64,000 bases of DNA from Romanomermis culicivorax (Eukaryota; Nematoda; Enoplea; Mermithida; Mermithidae). The stretch lies in assembly GCA_963922205.1 (NCBI GenBank), contig CAWUHX010000027.1, positions 1,674,001 to 1,738,000 of the forward strand, read 5' to 3'. Within the stretch, counting starts at the first letter, position 1; each line of letters opens with the position of its first letter. Below are positions 11,390 through 22,797 of this stretch, one piece after another. The translations under genes and the position numbers were made by a program. The notes under the pieces are model-generated. The model was not told where the DNA came from. It saw only the letters and a list, made by a program, of their open reading frames with translations, and searched no databases.

Positions 11390-12597
11390 TAAATATTAAA
11401 AGTGGGAAGTAAAAACTATTTCATATTTCTATATTTTTAGAAATCATGCAAATTTCGAATTGACATTGCCATATCGACATTCAAAAATTCTATTTCATCA
11501 TCGGTCATTTGATTAGCCACGCCGATATCGGCTAGAAAGTACAAAACTTCTATTCTATAGTAAACTCTACATGTGCATGAAAAATGTTCTCGATAGCAAA
11601 AAATGTCATCAAGATTGAAAGATTACTAAATTAAATTTTTTACAGTACCCTCACGAAAGCACGTGTATAGAATGTTTTCGATTCATTCAATAATATGAAG
11701 CTCGATTTTGACCATAAACATGATTGGCGAGATTGTTGGTCATATGGCTGTCCATATGGTGGTAGCCACAGTGATCCCCATACTTTTGGTCGGAAAAAAA
11801 ACATATTAATTCGATAATTAAAAATAATCATTTTTAGACAAAAACGGTCAAAAATATTAATTTCTTAGGCGCTTGGTGGCGCAAATACAATTTTTTACAT
11901 TTTTAGACAAAAATGGCTATTTTCTGAGCCGTGTTTCGGAATTTTTTGACCAAGAAATCGATTTTTCAAAGAAACCGCCTAACATTTTGCGCAATTAATG
12001 ACCCTACGTCCCAAAAAGTCGCTTGACACCCCCCTAAAGTGTCCCGGTAGCAAATATAGTCAATTTGTTCTTACAAAAATTTTAATATCTTTTACTGTGC
12101 ATGAGCTTTTAGTGTTATTTTCTGTAGCTCAATGAGATCTGCCTTCTCACTGACACCTTGAAATTCTAAACTATTTTCAGTTGAATAAAACTTTATCGAA
12201 AAATGTTGTCGTACGTTCATCAACGCAGACTAGGAAAAAAAATCCGAAAAAACTGTAAAAAGTTTGACTATATTAGATTCAATTTTTTATCACACTAGCT
12301 AGCAGGAGCTTCAAGAATGAGATGAACTCAATTTTTATCGCGAAACGGTACATTACTCGAAACTTCAGAAAAATCACAACGTAGTGTCGAACGAATTTCC
12401 CTTCATAAGCTTTGCCTCGTATTTGAATTCAATATGCCTTTTATTGTTTTTTAAAGTCATAACTTACAAAAGTTTACTCGTGCAGCAGCAAAAGTCCAAA
12501 ATGAAAACCTTTTTTGTTACAGTAATCCGCGTGACTCGGAAGTTAAACGTATTGTTGCAGCCAAATTTTCAAGCGGAATTCTACATTTCATTTAATT

Positions 12598-12935
12598 TGA
12601 AATAATTGACGTAGCGGCAACCAAACAGGAAGGTTCAATTTTATACGCAATCAGTCAGTGGTAGACTTCATACTGTAGAAAATCGCTAAATTTCTTCATG
12701 AGAATGATAAACATAGAAATCGTTGAGAAAACATTACGCTTATCCACTGTCGATTTGCGCAGAACTCTGTCGATAATTGAGCGAGAAATTTTGACCTATT
12801 AACCATATCGGAAGAAATTCTCAGCTGTTCTTTTTCCCGCTCATTGACGGAAAAATTTTTTTCTTGACTACAGTAATAAGCTTACTAGTTTTTTCCTCAT
12901 TATTGAACTTACTTCCATGAAATCGCTGCATTCCA
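12598..12935 (-). mobile_element. Family-A inverted-repeat MITE copy, reverse orientation
   Basis: Reads in reverse: a TTGACGTAGCGGCAACC end, ACTGTAGAAAATCGC, TTCATGAGAATG, TACAGTAATAAGCTTACTAG and finally TCCATGAAATCGCTGCA. Landmarks match the plus-oriented copies inverted. Confidence 0.6.
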
Positions 12936-13149
12936 TGCTACATGAAGATAGAATATATTTCCTTTGTTACAGTAACCATTTGTCAAATATGATCCCTTGT
13001 TGCGACAGATAGAGCAAATTTTTTTGCTACAGTAATCTTCCAAGTCTTCCCAAAAAGTGAGACCTGCGAAAATCATACAGATTAACAATCGATAAACTTT
13101 TTTCTACAGTATACTTCTCCTATTTTTTATGAGGTAAACATTCTATACA

Positions 13150-13524
13150 TCCGAAATGTGATGCAACAGACGCAGCGAACCCGTGAAAGTAATTTCCACA
13201 GGAAAAAACTAGTAAGCTTATTACTGTAACGAATAGAAAAAAATTTTCCGGCCAATCAGTGGCAAACGGAAGAACTGAAAATTTTTTCCAGTGTCCGGTT
13301 AAATGGTCAAAATTTATCGAGTACCACTCATGTGTCGACATGTTAATCATGCGGGTCATGCAAAATGTGAATAAGCGTATGGTGCTTTTTCTATGATTTT
13401 GGTATCTCAATTGTCATGTAGAAAATTCACCTTTTTTCTACAGTATAACGTCTCTCACATTGCGTCTCAAATTGAACATGCTTTTCTAACTGTCGCAGCG
13501 TCCATCCTTTCAAAGTAAATGGGC
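13150..13524 (+). mobile_element. Family-A inverted-repeat MITE copy
   Basis: Contains GACGCAGCGAACCCGTGAAAG, AAGCTTATTACTGTAAC, TTTTTTCTACAGTATAACG and a GTCGCAGCGTCCATCC end in the family order. Confidence 0.6.
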
Positions 13525-13612
13525 TATAGAATTCGACATGATTTTTTGCTGCTGAAGCTATTGTCACGTGTCGCACGGCCGTACATCACCCCTTCGTAAC
13601 TATCGCAACACT

Positions 13613-13680
13613 GGCTCAGTAGTTCAATCGGAAGAACGCTGCACTATAGTCACAGAGACCCGGGTTCGAATCCCGGTCGA
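13613..13680 (+). tRNA. tRNA-like sequence (pseudo-tRNA or SINE head), unit 1
   Basis: Has an A-box-like TAGTTCAATCG and a perfect B box GGTTCGAATCC. The D-stem (GTTC/GAAC) and T-stem (CCGGG/CCCGG) pair well. The anticodon stem has two mismatches and the acceptor stem is imperfect. The nominal anticodon would be ATA. Probably transcribed by Pol III but not a functional tRNA. Confidence 0.4.
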
Positions 13681-13883
13681 GCAGTATTTTTCGAACAGTG
13701 TTTGGCGATGGTTATGATGGCAACACGTTTACTCATTACGTGTCATGGCGAGGCTTGCATTGGTCCCACATTGGTGGGCCGCAAAACCTGCATCTTCAAT
13801 GGACGAGGTCGTCCTTCTTTCAAGGGTGGGAATGTCACGTGTCGCACGGCCGTACATCACCCCTTCATAACTATCCCAACACT

Positions 13884-13952
13884 GGCTCGGTAGTTCAATC
13901 GGAAGAACGCTGCACTATAGTCACAGAGACCCGGGTTCGAATCCCGGTCGAG
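13884..13952 (+). tRNA. tRNA-like sequence (pseudo-tRNA or SINE head), unit 2
   Basis: Near-identical to unit 1, with an intact B box GGTTCGAATCC but a more degraded acceptor end (AGTATT in place of AGCAGT). It lies about 70 bp upstream of the left end of retrotransposon element 1, on the same strand. Confidence 0.4.
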
Positions 13953-14019
13953 TATTATTTTTCGAACAGTGTTTGGTGATGGTTACGATGGCAACGCGTT
14001 TACCCATTACGTGTCACTA

Positions 14020-14634
14020 TGTTGGGCACCCTGTTGATGCCAATTTCGTGTGGGGAAATCGACATGCAAATCGACGACAGGGACGACCAGCGGCGCAGAC
14101 ATTTGCATAGAATGGAGCGCCACCAAAAGACCAAAAAAGATAGTGAAAATCATTGTTCACTATATTTCGATTTTTATTATATTTTCGTTACTTTGCTGGC
14201 GTCCCTAAATAAAGTTCCCAGCAATTCGTCTTTATTTTGCATATATTTCTACTGTGGTCAATCCACATTTTTTATTATTGCGTCGGAAATATTGATTTAC
14301 ATATTTGTTGTTTATTATTTAGGATTTGTTATCGAACGTCGAAGGCGGAGGGCCAGAGGCCCAGGCGCCGGCTTACATCAAGTAAGTTCTGGGAAACCCC
14401 TTTCGGGTTATACCCAAGTAAGTTTATCCCTGAGGGGATTCCTTGTCTCATCTAGGAGACTGCGGAGGTCTTTGGTAAGGCCCCCGTATTTAGAACAAAG
14501 TTTATCTTTGTTGTTGTAGGTCTGGGGAACCGGACTGTTGCACTATCACCGAGGCTTAGCCAAGGGATCAGTTCTAACAGGTCAGTTCAGACCCACTCTT
14601 TTCTTACGCCTCTTAAGGAAAGACCTGCACAACA
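14020..14634 (+). repeat. Element 1, 5' LTR
   Basis: Begins TGTTGGG and ends ACAACA. Contains a polyadenylation signal AATAAA at 14208-14213. Splice-donor matches occur at 14382 (GTAAGT), 14418 (GTAAGT) and 14475 (GTAAGG), with a pyrimidine-rich acceptor ending TTGTTGTAG at 14519. The 166-codon frame inside the LTR is probably not a gene. A tRNA primer-binding site is expected just after it at about 14637, but I could not assign the tRNA. Confidence 0.93.
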
Positions 14635-14730
14635 AGTGGTGGCTTTTAACTCCTTACCACGGAACTTCGTAGTCAGACTAGGAGAAAAGAATATCCTCCA
14701 GGTTTCTACAGAAAGTTAGCAGGATTTAAA

Positions 14731-17700
14731 ATGCCTAACGAAAGGATACCGAGAGGTAATACTTTACGTAGATCACCACCCAGAGTGGCGAGTGCTGGGA
14801 ATCTAGTCAATTTGGGAGACGGAGATCAGCAACGGCAGGCTGCTCCGGACCCAGTGATCCCAGATCAAACTCCCGCGAGGGTTCAACCATTGCAACAAAA
14901 TGCAATGCATTTTACGCCTCAAGATGCAGGCGTACCAATTGACCGACCGCCAGCGATTGCCATCGATCCGCAGGAGGCAGGCCCGGCGAATCCGAACCCA
15001 GACGCCGATGGACCGCCGCAGCCAAATTTCAAAAGGTCACCGCCGCCAAAGGTCGAATTAGCAGGACCAAAAAGGGACGTCGTTACGCCCGAAATTCGAC
15101 CAAATTTCGAAGAAAGGGACCCCGAAATCGATCAAAGATTAGAGAGGATCCCCCAGGAACAAGAGCGATTCCAACCGCAGGAAAGAGCTCCCGAGATGTC
15201 CAATCAGGAGTTGGCGACGCAGTTACGCGAGTTGAAAGGGACCGTCGAAGCCTTGTTCGATATAATCGCGAATGCCGCCACAGAAGACAACAAAAGGGAA
15301 GCCGACAGGCGCCGACAGGAGCCGGATAGACAGGTTAGACCATGTAATAGGGGTGCAGAAAGAGACAACCGTCTCGCTGCTGAAATAAATGCAGGCGCAG
15401 GGCCTAGTAATAGGCCTGATATTGATGAAGGGCAAAGGCTTAATTTTGAGCCCAAAAGTTGGAGAGGTCCAGCTAGAGATCTTCGATTCGAAGGAGCTGA
15501 GCAATCGGCAGACTTCAGGAATCAAAGTCAGATAGCTCCGCAGCATCCAACTTTAACTAGAGTGGTCTATGATGGTAGAGGAAATATAGTTGATCCAAAT
15601 ACCCTTAGACCAGATCAATTGGCATGTTTCCCATATAGGGATTACAGGTTTGACAAAGACAATATGCCATCATATCAAGGAGGTGTACCACCTCAACGAG
15701 ATCCAAATAGGGTTATGCTGCAATCCCTGAACTCTGATCTTGATCCAGTATTAACAGCAGCTTATGATCAGAGGGAAGTGCCATCTAATAATTTGGCACA
15801 AGAGATTGTAGTTAGGAATATCGTTAAAGGTGTGTTACCCAAACTTTTAGATGAGGGTATGGTAAATCAGCAGGTGCTTAGCTTTTTAACAGCACTTGAA
15901 GGGGAATTCCGTAGGGATACACCCGAATCAGCTAAGTATGAAGCACTGCTGAGGCTTTCTAAAGGTAGACCGAAGGCTGTTGCAGGAGACAACATGACCT
16001 ATAGGGAGGCCAGGAGAGCCATTATTAATGTCTTTGCACCTGAGTGCAACCTGGAAATGTTAACCAGGGAGTTGTTTGAGATCCAACAAAGACCCAATGA
16101 ACAGGCCGTAGAGTTTTTAAAAAGGGTCAGTATATTAGTGGAACTAGTTAAGGGTGATTTAGACTATCAGTCTAAACAGAGACTGATTATTGATACCTTT
16201 ATTTACAAGAGTGATCCTACATTTCAGTCTGAACTGAAAAATTCAAAGCATACCTTTAGAACCTGGTATGATCTTGCAGTAGAGGTTCATGATATTGAAC
16301 GTAGGTACAAAAATGCCTTCCAGAGATATGGACCCAAGGGTACACAACAGGATCCTATAGTAATTAATGAAGTAGGTATGCCTAGTGGGCATGATCCTGA
16401 AATTGCCGTAGTTGCTAGGAACCAGTCAGAAGGATATCAACAAGGCCAGAGGCAAAGGTTTCGGCAACCATATCAAACCGTAGGTAATCAGGTACAGGCC
16501 CAAACCCAAAGGTCAAGGAGTGATTCTCCTGAAATAGAGGAGATTCCAGTTCGGGAAGCCCCTAGGGCTCAGACCGAAAAAGGTAAGAAAGAATCTCTTC
16601 TATTGAAAATCTCAAGAGAGATGGTACAACTGGTCGAAAGGTTCGACCAACTCCAGCAAAAGGTTGATAACAGGCAAATGGAAAATCGGTCTGATGTGGC
16701 CATACCTAGTACAAGTCAGGGAGGTCAAGTTTCCCGAGATCCAACTAAGCCATGGTGTGAGTTCCACAAGAACATAACACATAATACTGCAGACTGCAGG
16801 ACATTGAGAGTATTGTCCGAGCGCAGGAGCAGAGGTAGAGCCAGCTTCCCTACCTTCAACAGGGGAGGCTTCAACACTTTTGCGAGAGGTAACTACAGAG
16901 GTAGAGGAGGTTACCCAAATGCCAACTTTAATAGCAGAGGCAGAGGTGCTTATAATGTAGGCTATTCAGGTTATCAGGATAGCCATGAGAGTTACCAACA
17001 GAATTCAGATTATAATGAATTTCTGGAGTTTAAAAAACAGAAGGAGCTGCAGAAGCAGTTCCAACAGATGCAGCAGTACCAACAGCAAGCTGCATTACAG
17101 CATCCTCAGCCTCCTCAGGCTATTATGGGACCAACTCAGACTCTTCAACAGGGTCAATTCACAAATCAGCCACCTCAGAAGGATTATTCGAGTGTTATGG
17201 TTGCAAGGCAGTCTCAAATGAGTCCTTTAGGTGAAGTAAACCAGAGAGTGAGTTGCCCAAATGTTGTATTAGGTAGTATTGTGCAAATGAATGCAATTGC
17301 ACCACAACCTATAGTACCATCAGTACAAGTAATAAGGAGAGGCACACCAGCTAGTCCCCAGGAACAACATTTGCTGGATACGTACCCCAGAACGGCCCCA
17401 TTCCACATTGAGGTTGTTATAGGAGGTCGTAAGACAATGGCTTTAATTGACACAGGAGCTCAGTGCACTGTCATGTCGGCTAAGTTTCTGAAAGAAACTT
17501 TGGGCCCAGACTACACTGAATATCCAAGGATATTAAACGTCACCGTAGCCAACGGTAAGACAGTCCAAGCCCATGGGTATATCCAATTTAGGATGGATAC
17601 ATTGTGTGGACAGTTCCCCGTTAAAGCAATTGTAATTCCTGAAGCAGGTGAAAATGTCATTGTAGGAACAGACTTTTTGGCTCATCCTCAGGTAGGAGCC

Positions 17701-20700
17701 ATAATAGATTTCAGGAATAGGACGATGACGCTCAACAATTGTCAACAACGGATATACGTGACGCCGGACCAGCCCCAATCAAATTGTGGAGAGGTCATGA
17801 CCACGAGCGCCGCGGAATCCACAATGAGCGCCGCCGACCAATACCAGCCAAAGATTTGCCTGCTAAAGGTTTCGGTGCCAGTGGTGAGTGTGAATCCTAT
17901 CTACTTACCTAGTGGCACTGGTATACTTCTGAGAGCAAAGCTTTGGGATAAGGTAGGCGAAAATCGCCTTAATGGAATCATAATAGAGTCTGAAGACAAT
18001 GAAGAAAGGTTCCACATTGATAGTACCATAGTAGATGGTACAAAAGATGATTTTGTTGTTATGGTATCCAACAACACAGGATCAGGATGCCATTTGAAAA
18101 GAAATCAAATAATTGGCCATACTAATTCAGTGTTGTGTGATACTGATAACCAAGATCAACTTAAGGGGAAGATAGTTGAGGATTTGGAGAAGCTGCAAAC
18201 TTGTGCAGTCCAGGCTAGACCTGATTCGACTCAAGTGGATGAGAAAGAGTTCAAGGAAGCCTTGTACAATATGCTAGCTAAATCCAACATACCATCTGAA
18301 CAATTGGAACAAGCTTTACGATGTCTCGCAAAATATAGAGACGTGTTCAGCTTGCCCAGTGATCCTCCAACTACTACACCCTATTTGACCTGTAAAATAA
18401 ATACAGGGGATGCAGCACCTGTGGCAAAAAGGTACCACAGGACTGCCATAAATTTACGGCCACATGTTCGTGAGCATGTGCAAGATATGCTCAAGAAGGG
18501 TGTAATTGAGCCATCAAAGTCGCCTTGGGCAGCTCCGTTATTTCTAGTAGGTAAAAAGGATGGTACCAAGCGACCAGTAGTGGACTTTAGGGGTATAAAT
18601 GATGTTACCAAGGATGATAAGTATCCCATTCCTAGAATGGATGACTATCTAGACTGTTTAGGTAAAGCCAAATTTTATACTACCCTAGATCTCAAATCAG
18701 GATATTGGCAAGTGCCAATGGATGAAGAAAGCAAGGAGAAAACTGCTTTCATATGCCAAGAAGGGCTTTATCAGTTTAAAGTCATGCCCTTTGGCCTAAA
18801 AAATGCGCCAGCCGAATTCCAGCGTATGATGGAAAGAGTTTTGCATCCATATGTTTGGAAAATCTGTCTAGTCTACATAGACGACATTATTGTGTTCTCA
18901 AATACGTTTGAAGAACACCTAGTTAATCTAGAGCTAGTCCTGCAAGCTCTAAGAAAGGCTCATTTGACCTTGAAGCCGGAGAAGTGTGAATTCCTGCCTG
19001 AGAGAGTTCATTTTTTAGGACATATCTTAAATTCGGATGGAGTTTCCCCAGATCCGAAAAAGGTCAAAGCTATAAACGACTTCCCATTCCCAGAGTCTAA
19101 ACGTAAACTGCAAAGGTTTCTAGGTATGTTGCAGTGGTGTAAAAAGTTCATACCGGGTTTGGCTAAACACGCCGAACCGTTGTACAAACTAACTGGGAAG
19201 AACTGTGTTTGGGAAGTCACGGAGGTTCACCATCAGGCTTTTAGGAGCCTGAAAGAAGCACTATTGTCAGTGCCATTCCTTAGGTATCCGGTTTTGGACG
19301 GGTCTGCGGACTTTGTCCTTCAGACAGATGCCAGCGGAACGGCACTAGGAGCAGTCCTTTACCAGGAGACCAAGTCAGACCGCTGGGTAATTGCTTACAA
19401 TAGCAGAATTTTAAAAGCGGATGAGAAAAAGTGGTCAGCCACGGAAAGGGAATGCTTGGCAATTGTGTATGGCTTGAAGTTATACAAGCACTATTTAGTG
19501 GGTCATAAAGTGATCATAAGAACTGATCACAAACCTTTATTATCTATGAAGGTCAATGCCATGACCAATGGTAAGTTGAAGAGATGGTACTCATTCATCT
19601 CTCAGTTCAACCACAAACTAGAGTATGTGCCTGGAAAACAAAATGCCATGGCAGACTTTTTGTCCAGGATGGATGAACCAGACGATCAAGCGGAAAAGAT
19701 ACCGCCAAAATGGGAACACATGTTCTCAAAGGATAAACGAGAGTCCGAAAATCTGAAAGATCTTGAGGCACAGCTTATCGAGAGAAAACATCTCAATTTG
19801 GTGAAGAGATTCAGAATTCTGACAGATCGGAATCCTGAAGACGGTACTCCGTTATATCTGGAGCCAAAAGGTAAGAAGAATCAGAGGACTGATATGAGTC
19901 CGAGATTCACCCAAATTTATCCCGAAGATTCTGAGGGTGATCCAGAATCAAACTCGCCTGCAGACTTGATAAATGCCGTAACTACAAGGAGCATGGCGAA
20001 GGAAGCGGAGAAGAGCAATCAGGCTCAGATCCAGCCTGATGGCAATCAGGTCAACGAAAAAGTAAGTAGGGGAAACCAGGACAAACGTAAGGAAAAAAGA
20101 GTAACCTGGTTATACCCAGAAAAGGAACAAGAGTTTACTTTGGCAGACCCAAAGGAGAATGAATTACCAAAAGGGCTAATCAGAGATGATCTCATGGCCC
20201 TCTTGCAGAGAAAAGATCAGGTATTACAGCCATACTTTGATAGATTGGGTCCAAATGGGACAACCAAGTATCATAGTGGATTTTATATCCAAAACGAAGT
20301 GTTATACCGCGAAGCCGGACAGGGATCGGATGATCAGGTGGTCGTCCCATCCTGCCTTAGGGACAATACTTTGCACCAGTACCACGGTGCCGTGATGATG
20401 ACTCATCAGGGGTTCAAAAGGACCCTTGCTATGATCAAAAAACGGTTCTGGTGGCCAGGAATTGAAAAGGATGTCAGGCACTGGATCAAGTTTTGTCCAG
20501 TTTGTCAAATGGCTAATCAGGGAAACACAGAAATTCCACCACTGATACCAATTATTCCACAAGGTCCTTTTGACATTGTATCAGTGGATATCGTGGGTAT
20601 TTCTCCACTTAGTGAGAAGAGACCGTATGTCATAGTCTTTCAAGACTATTTTACAAAGTGGGTTGAAGCTGAACTGATCCCGGATCAGTCAGCTAGCACC

Positions 20701-21567
20701 GTTGTAGATACCTTTCTACAAGCTATTGTATTTAGGCACGGGACTCCACGGAGACTACTCAGCGATAGAGGAGGTTGTTTTACCTCAGATCTGATGAAGG
20801 AAATCTGCAAGTTGTTAGAGTGTCAAAAAATATTTACAACAGCCTACCATCCACAAGGAAATGGTATGGTAGAAAGGTTTAATCAGACACTCATCAAACA
20901 GCTCAGAAAGGTGGCCATCGAGGAAAAAGATAACTGGCCAAGATACTTGAGAGCCGTGGTGTTTGCATATAATGCCACACCACATGCAGCCACGGGGCAA
21001 TCCCCATTTTCGTTGCTTAGAGGTCACGAGGCAACCTTCGGGTTAAACTTATCGAAAGCATACGATATCGTAATGCCCGACAGCAATGCTGAGGCATACA
21101 AATTTGTGTTGACCAATCATTTAGTCAACCTTTACGAGGATATTGCCAAAAATATCCAGAGTGCTGCCGAAAAATCGAAGAAATACTTCGATAAAAAGTC
21201 CAAACAAAATGGATTTAAAGAAAAGGATTGGGTTCTGCTCAAAGTAGATAAGCAGAAAAAACTAGGGCTACCATGGTCCGGTCCGTTCATAGTTACGGAC
21301 ATTTCGCGAGAAGCAGAAAACGTTGTCACCATTGTGCATTGGGACAACCCGCTAAATCGCCAAACAGTTTCAATCAGCAGGTTGAAACATTTTCGTTACG
21401 AGACCACTAGGGTCTTGCCGCGAATAGCGCGAGCCAATCAGGACGCGCCACGTGACAAAAACACGTCACTTTCCAATATGGCACAAACAGTTACGACTGG
21501 AGCGCCGATTCAAATGAAATCATTTGAAAATTCGCTCAAGGCGAATCTATGCGCGATCTCGCGCTGA
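14731..21567 (+). CDS. gag-pol: Element 1 Gag-Pol polyprotein
   Basis: Single 2278-codon ORF starting at the first ATG after the leader. The order is: disordered Pro/Gln/Arg-rich N terminus; capsid-like helical region (about 350-530); a nucleocapsid-like zinc motif near 680 (C-x2-H-x4-H-x4-C in [15 protein letters not shown]); an RGG-rich stretch; aspartic protease with DTGA (about 907); reverse transcriptase with YIDD (about 1382); RNase H (about 1530-1650); integrase with an N-terminal HHCC finger (about 1880-1925), DDE residues near 1952, 2011 and 2047 (last spacing 35), and a GPY/F module (about 2181). No chromodomain and no gag/pol frameshift, as in Cer1-type elements. All catalytic motifs are intact, so it should be able to make capsids, cDNA and integrate. 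Confidence 0.95.
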   Translation: MPNERIPRGNTLRRSPPRVASAGNLVNLGDGDQQRQAAPDPVIPDQTPARVQPLQQNAMHFTPQDAGVPIDRPPAIAIDPQEAGPANPNPDADGPPQPNFKRSPPPKVELAGPKRDVVTPEIRPNFEERDPEIDQRLERIPQEQERFQPQERAPEMSNQELATQLRELKGTVEALFDIIANAATEDNKREADRRRQEPDRQVRPCNRGAERDNRLAAEINAGAGPSNRPDIDEGQRLNFEPKSWRGPARDLRFEGAEQSADFRNQSQIAPQHPTLTRVVYDGRGNIVDPNTLRPDQLACFPYRDYRFDKDNMPSYQGGVPPQRDPNRVMLQSLNSDLDPVLTAAYDQREVPSNNLAQEIVVRNIVKGVLPKLLDEGMVNQQVLSFLTALEGEFRRDTPESAKYEALLRLSKGRPKAVAGDNMTYREARRAIINVFAPECNLEMLTRELFEIQQRPNEQAVEFLKRVSILVELVKGDLDYQSKQRLIIDTFIYKSDPTFQSELKNSKHTFRTWYDLAVEVHDIERRYKNAFQRYGPKGTQQDPIVINEVGMPSGHDPEIAVVARNQSEGYQQGQRQRFRQPYQTVGNQVQAQTQRSRSDSPEIEEIPVREAPRAQTEKGKKESLLLKISREMVQLVERFDQLQQKVDNRQMENRSDVAIPSTSQGGQVSRDPTKPWCEFHKNITHNTADCRTLRVLSERRSRGRASFPTFNRGGFNTFARGNYRGRGGYPNANFNSRGRGAYNVGYSGYQDSHESYQQNSDYNEFLEFKKQKELQKQFQQMQQYQQQAALQHPQPPQAIMGPTQTLQQGQFTNQPPQKDYSSVMVARQSQMSPLGEVNQRVSCPNVVLGSIVQMNAIAPQPIVPSVQVIRRGTPASPQEQHLLDTYPRTAPFHIEVVIGGRKTMALIDTGAQCTVMSAKFLKETLGPDYTEYPRILNVTVANGKTVQAHGYIQFRMDTLCGQFPVKAIVIPEAGENVIVGTDFLAHPQVGAIIDFRNRTMTLNNCQQRIYVTPDQPQSNCGEVMTTSAAESTMSAADQYQPKICLLKVSVPVVSVNPIYLPSGTGILLRAKLWDKVGENRLNGIIIESEDNEERFHIDSTIVDGTKDDFVVMVSNNTGSGCHLKRNQIIGHTNSVLCDTDNQDQLKGKIVEDLEKLQTCAVQARPDSTQVDEKEFKEALYNMLAKSNIPSEQLEQALRCLAKYRDVFSLPSDPPTTTPYLTCKINTGDAAPVAKRYHRTAINLRPHVREHVQDMLKKGVIEPSKSPWAAPLFLVGKKDGTKRPVVDFRGINDVTKDDKYPIPRMDDYLDCLGKAKFYTTLDLKSGYWQVPMDEESKEKTAFICQEGLYQFKVMPFGLKNAPAEFQRMMERVLHPYVWKICLVYIDDIIVFSNTFEEHLVNLELVLQALRKAHLTLKPEKCEFLPERVHFLGHILNSDGVSPDPKKVKAINDFPFPESKRKLQRFLGMLQWCKKFIPGLAKHAEPLYKLTGKNCVWEVTEVHHQAFRSLKEALLSVPFLRYPVLDGSADFVLQTDASGTALGAVLYQETKSDRWVIAYNSRILKADEKKWSATERECLAIVYGLKLYKHYLVGHKVIIRTDHKPLLSMKVNAMTNGKLKRWYSFISQFNHKLEYVPGKQNAMADFLSRMDEPDDQAEKIPPKWEHMFSKDKRESENLKDLEAQLIERKHLNLVKRFRILTDRNPEDGTPLYLEPKGKKNQRTDMSPRFTQIYPEDSEGDPESNSPADLINAVTTRSMAKEAEKSNQAQIQPDGNQVNEKVSRGNQDKRKEKRVTWLYPEKEQEFTLADPKENELPKGLIRDDLMALLQRKDQVLQPYFDRLGPNGTTKYHSGFYIQNEVLYREAGQGSDDQVVVPSCLRDNTLHQYHGAVMMTHQGFKRTLAMIKKRFWWPGIEKDVRHWIKFCPVCQMANQGNTEIPPLIPIIPQGPFDIVSVDIVGISPLSEKRPYVIVFQDYFTKWVEAELIPDQSASTVVDTFLQAIVFRHGTPRRLLSDRGGCFTSDLMKEICKLLECQKIFTTAYHPQGNGMVERFNQTLIKQLRKVAIEEKDNWPRYLRAVVFAYNATPHAATGQSPFSLLRGHEATFGLNLSKAYDIVMPDSNAEAYKFVLTNHLVNLYEDIAKNIQSAAEKSKKYFDKKSKQNGFKEKDWVLLKVDKQKKLGLPWSGPFIVTDISREAENVVTIVHWDNPLNRQTVSISRLKHFRYETTRVLPRIARANQDAPRDKNTSLSNMAQTVTTGAPIQMKSFENSLKANLCAISR

Positions 21568-21991
21568 TTTTTTTTTTTATTTTGTGTACATATCTCGCGC
21601 GTGTAAGTACTAATTTTAATTAAAATTATATTAATTTGTAATATTTATCGTGTTTATGTAGTATTCGTATTAATTTTGTAAATTTTTCATATTTATTTCA
21701 GACTTTGGGAAAAATTCTTCGGAATTTTAGACCAAAGTGACAACCCAAAAAATTTCCGACATTTTTTCTAAAAAATTAATTTTCAAATTTTTCATTTTTC
21801 CAAAACCAAACTATAGCTGCCCCGCTTATCTGAATTCTAAACTTCCATCGGAAGGAAGAAGTAAAATATTCCCCGAACCGCGATAAAAAGGAAATTAGCA
21901 GAACTGCTAAATTAAACTTTTTCAGCGTTCAAAATTTTTAATAAATTTATCAATTTATTATTCGAAAACAAAAATTTCGAAAAGGAAAGAA
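21568..21991 (+). other. Inter-ORF region with strong splice acceptors
   Basis: Non-coding. Contains two strong acceptor sites, one ending ATTTATTTCAG at 21701 and one ending AACTTTTTCAG at 21925, both before the ORF2 ATG. They could receive a donor in the LTR or leader to make a subgenomic ORF2 mRNA. An AATAAA lies at about 21938. Confidence 0.5.
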
Positions 21992-22112
21992 ATGGGAAAG
22001 GGCGCGCGGAACCGCCAACAAGCTCCGACGCGCGAGTGGTCGCACACAGAGCGCCACGTTGAATACGGCAGGGCCCAGCACCGCCAAGACAACCGTTTTT
22101 TCTTTATTGACG
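21992..22112 (+). CDS. Element 1 ORF2, exon 1
   Basis: Short first exon (40 codons plus one base) from an ATG to the donor GTAAGT at 22113. The encoded end RQDNRFFFID matches the corresponding exon of element 2 (RQDDRFFFAD), upstream of the same donor in the same phase. That conservation between diverged elements is the main evidence that this is a real exon. The N-terminal part is basic and not conserved. Confidence 0.8.
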
Positions 22113-22797
22113 GTAAGTTTCGAACTTATTTTTATCGAATATTCTTGGAAACCGCAGGTAATGCCCAGAAGTCACTGGAAGACCAGCTCGGCGCCCCAAA
22201 GGGCAGACGAGGTTAGGACTTAGAGGGAACGAAAAATGGGAGTACTGAGAAACGGAAGCTCGAAGCCAAGCAGGGAATTTCCAATTTGGAAATATACCTG
22301 ATACCACCGAGAGCTATACGATTCAAGGGAAACCTAGAACCTTGGGTTCAGCCCGTTTTTAAAGTTTTATCATTCAAAAATTAATCAAAAATTATTTATT
22401 TTCAAATCAAATCAAATCATATCACTTTTTCGATATAAAATTCATTAAAAATTATCAATCTCGAGCGCTATAAAAATTGTAAATACAGCGCCATAAATGG
22501 AGCGTAGTTGGTCGCTCAAGCAGCTGGTCAGAGATTGGTGTCCGATCAAGTGGTGGACAATCGGATCAGGTCTACCCTCCCCAACATATAGAGGTAGCAA
22601 GGGTAAGATTTGGTAAGGTGTTAGTTGCCTACCAGCTCAATGTTTGTATATCAGTGGCTCACCTAACAATCTGCACTAAACTTAATTTTCTGCGAAACTT
22701 AACCCGCTTGGTGTTGTGGTGCTGGTGTAGTATAGACCCTAGAAATGCGCTGAAAAAAGGGGAATAAACACTAAAATTAATAGTACTTTATGTTTAG
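22113..22797 (+). other. Intron inside element 1 ORF2
   Basis: 685 bp with donor GTAAGT and an acceptor ending TATGTTTAG. Phase 1, identical in phase and location to the 213-bp intron of element 2 (54067-54279). It contains several stops in every frame. Because an LTR element replicates through RNA, intron retention in the genomic copy implies that unspliced RNA is the template. Confidence 0.8.

Larger units (their letters stand above)
13563..14019 (+). repeat. Tandem duplication of a ~271-bp unit carrying a tRNA-like sequence
   Basis: The segment starting GTCACGTGTCGCACGGCC at 13563 recurs at about 13834 with few differences. Each unit holds a tRNA-like stretch and then TTTTTCGAACAGTGTTTGG. 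The second unit is cut off by the left LTR of element 1, whose target duplication ACTA is 14016-14019. A tandemly amplified SINE-like or tRNA-pseudogene unit is the likeliest reading. Confidence 0.7.

Noticed and set aside
14019..14519. 166-codon ORF present identically near both ends of element 1
   Set aside because: It lies within the LTR, so duplication is expected. No domain; contains splice-site-like and polyadenylation sequences and is most likely untranslated.
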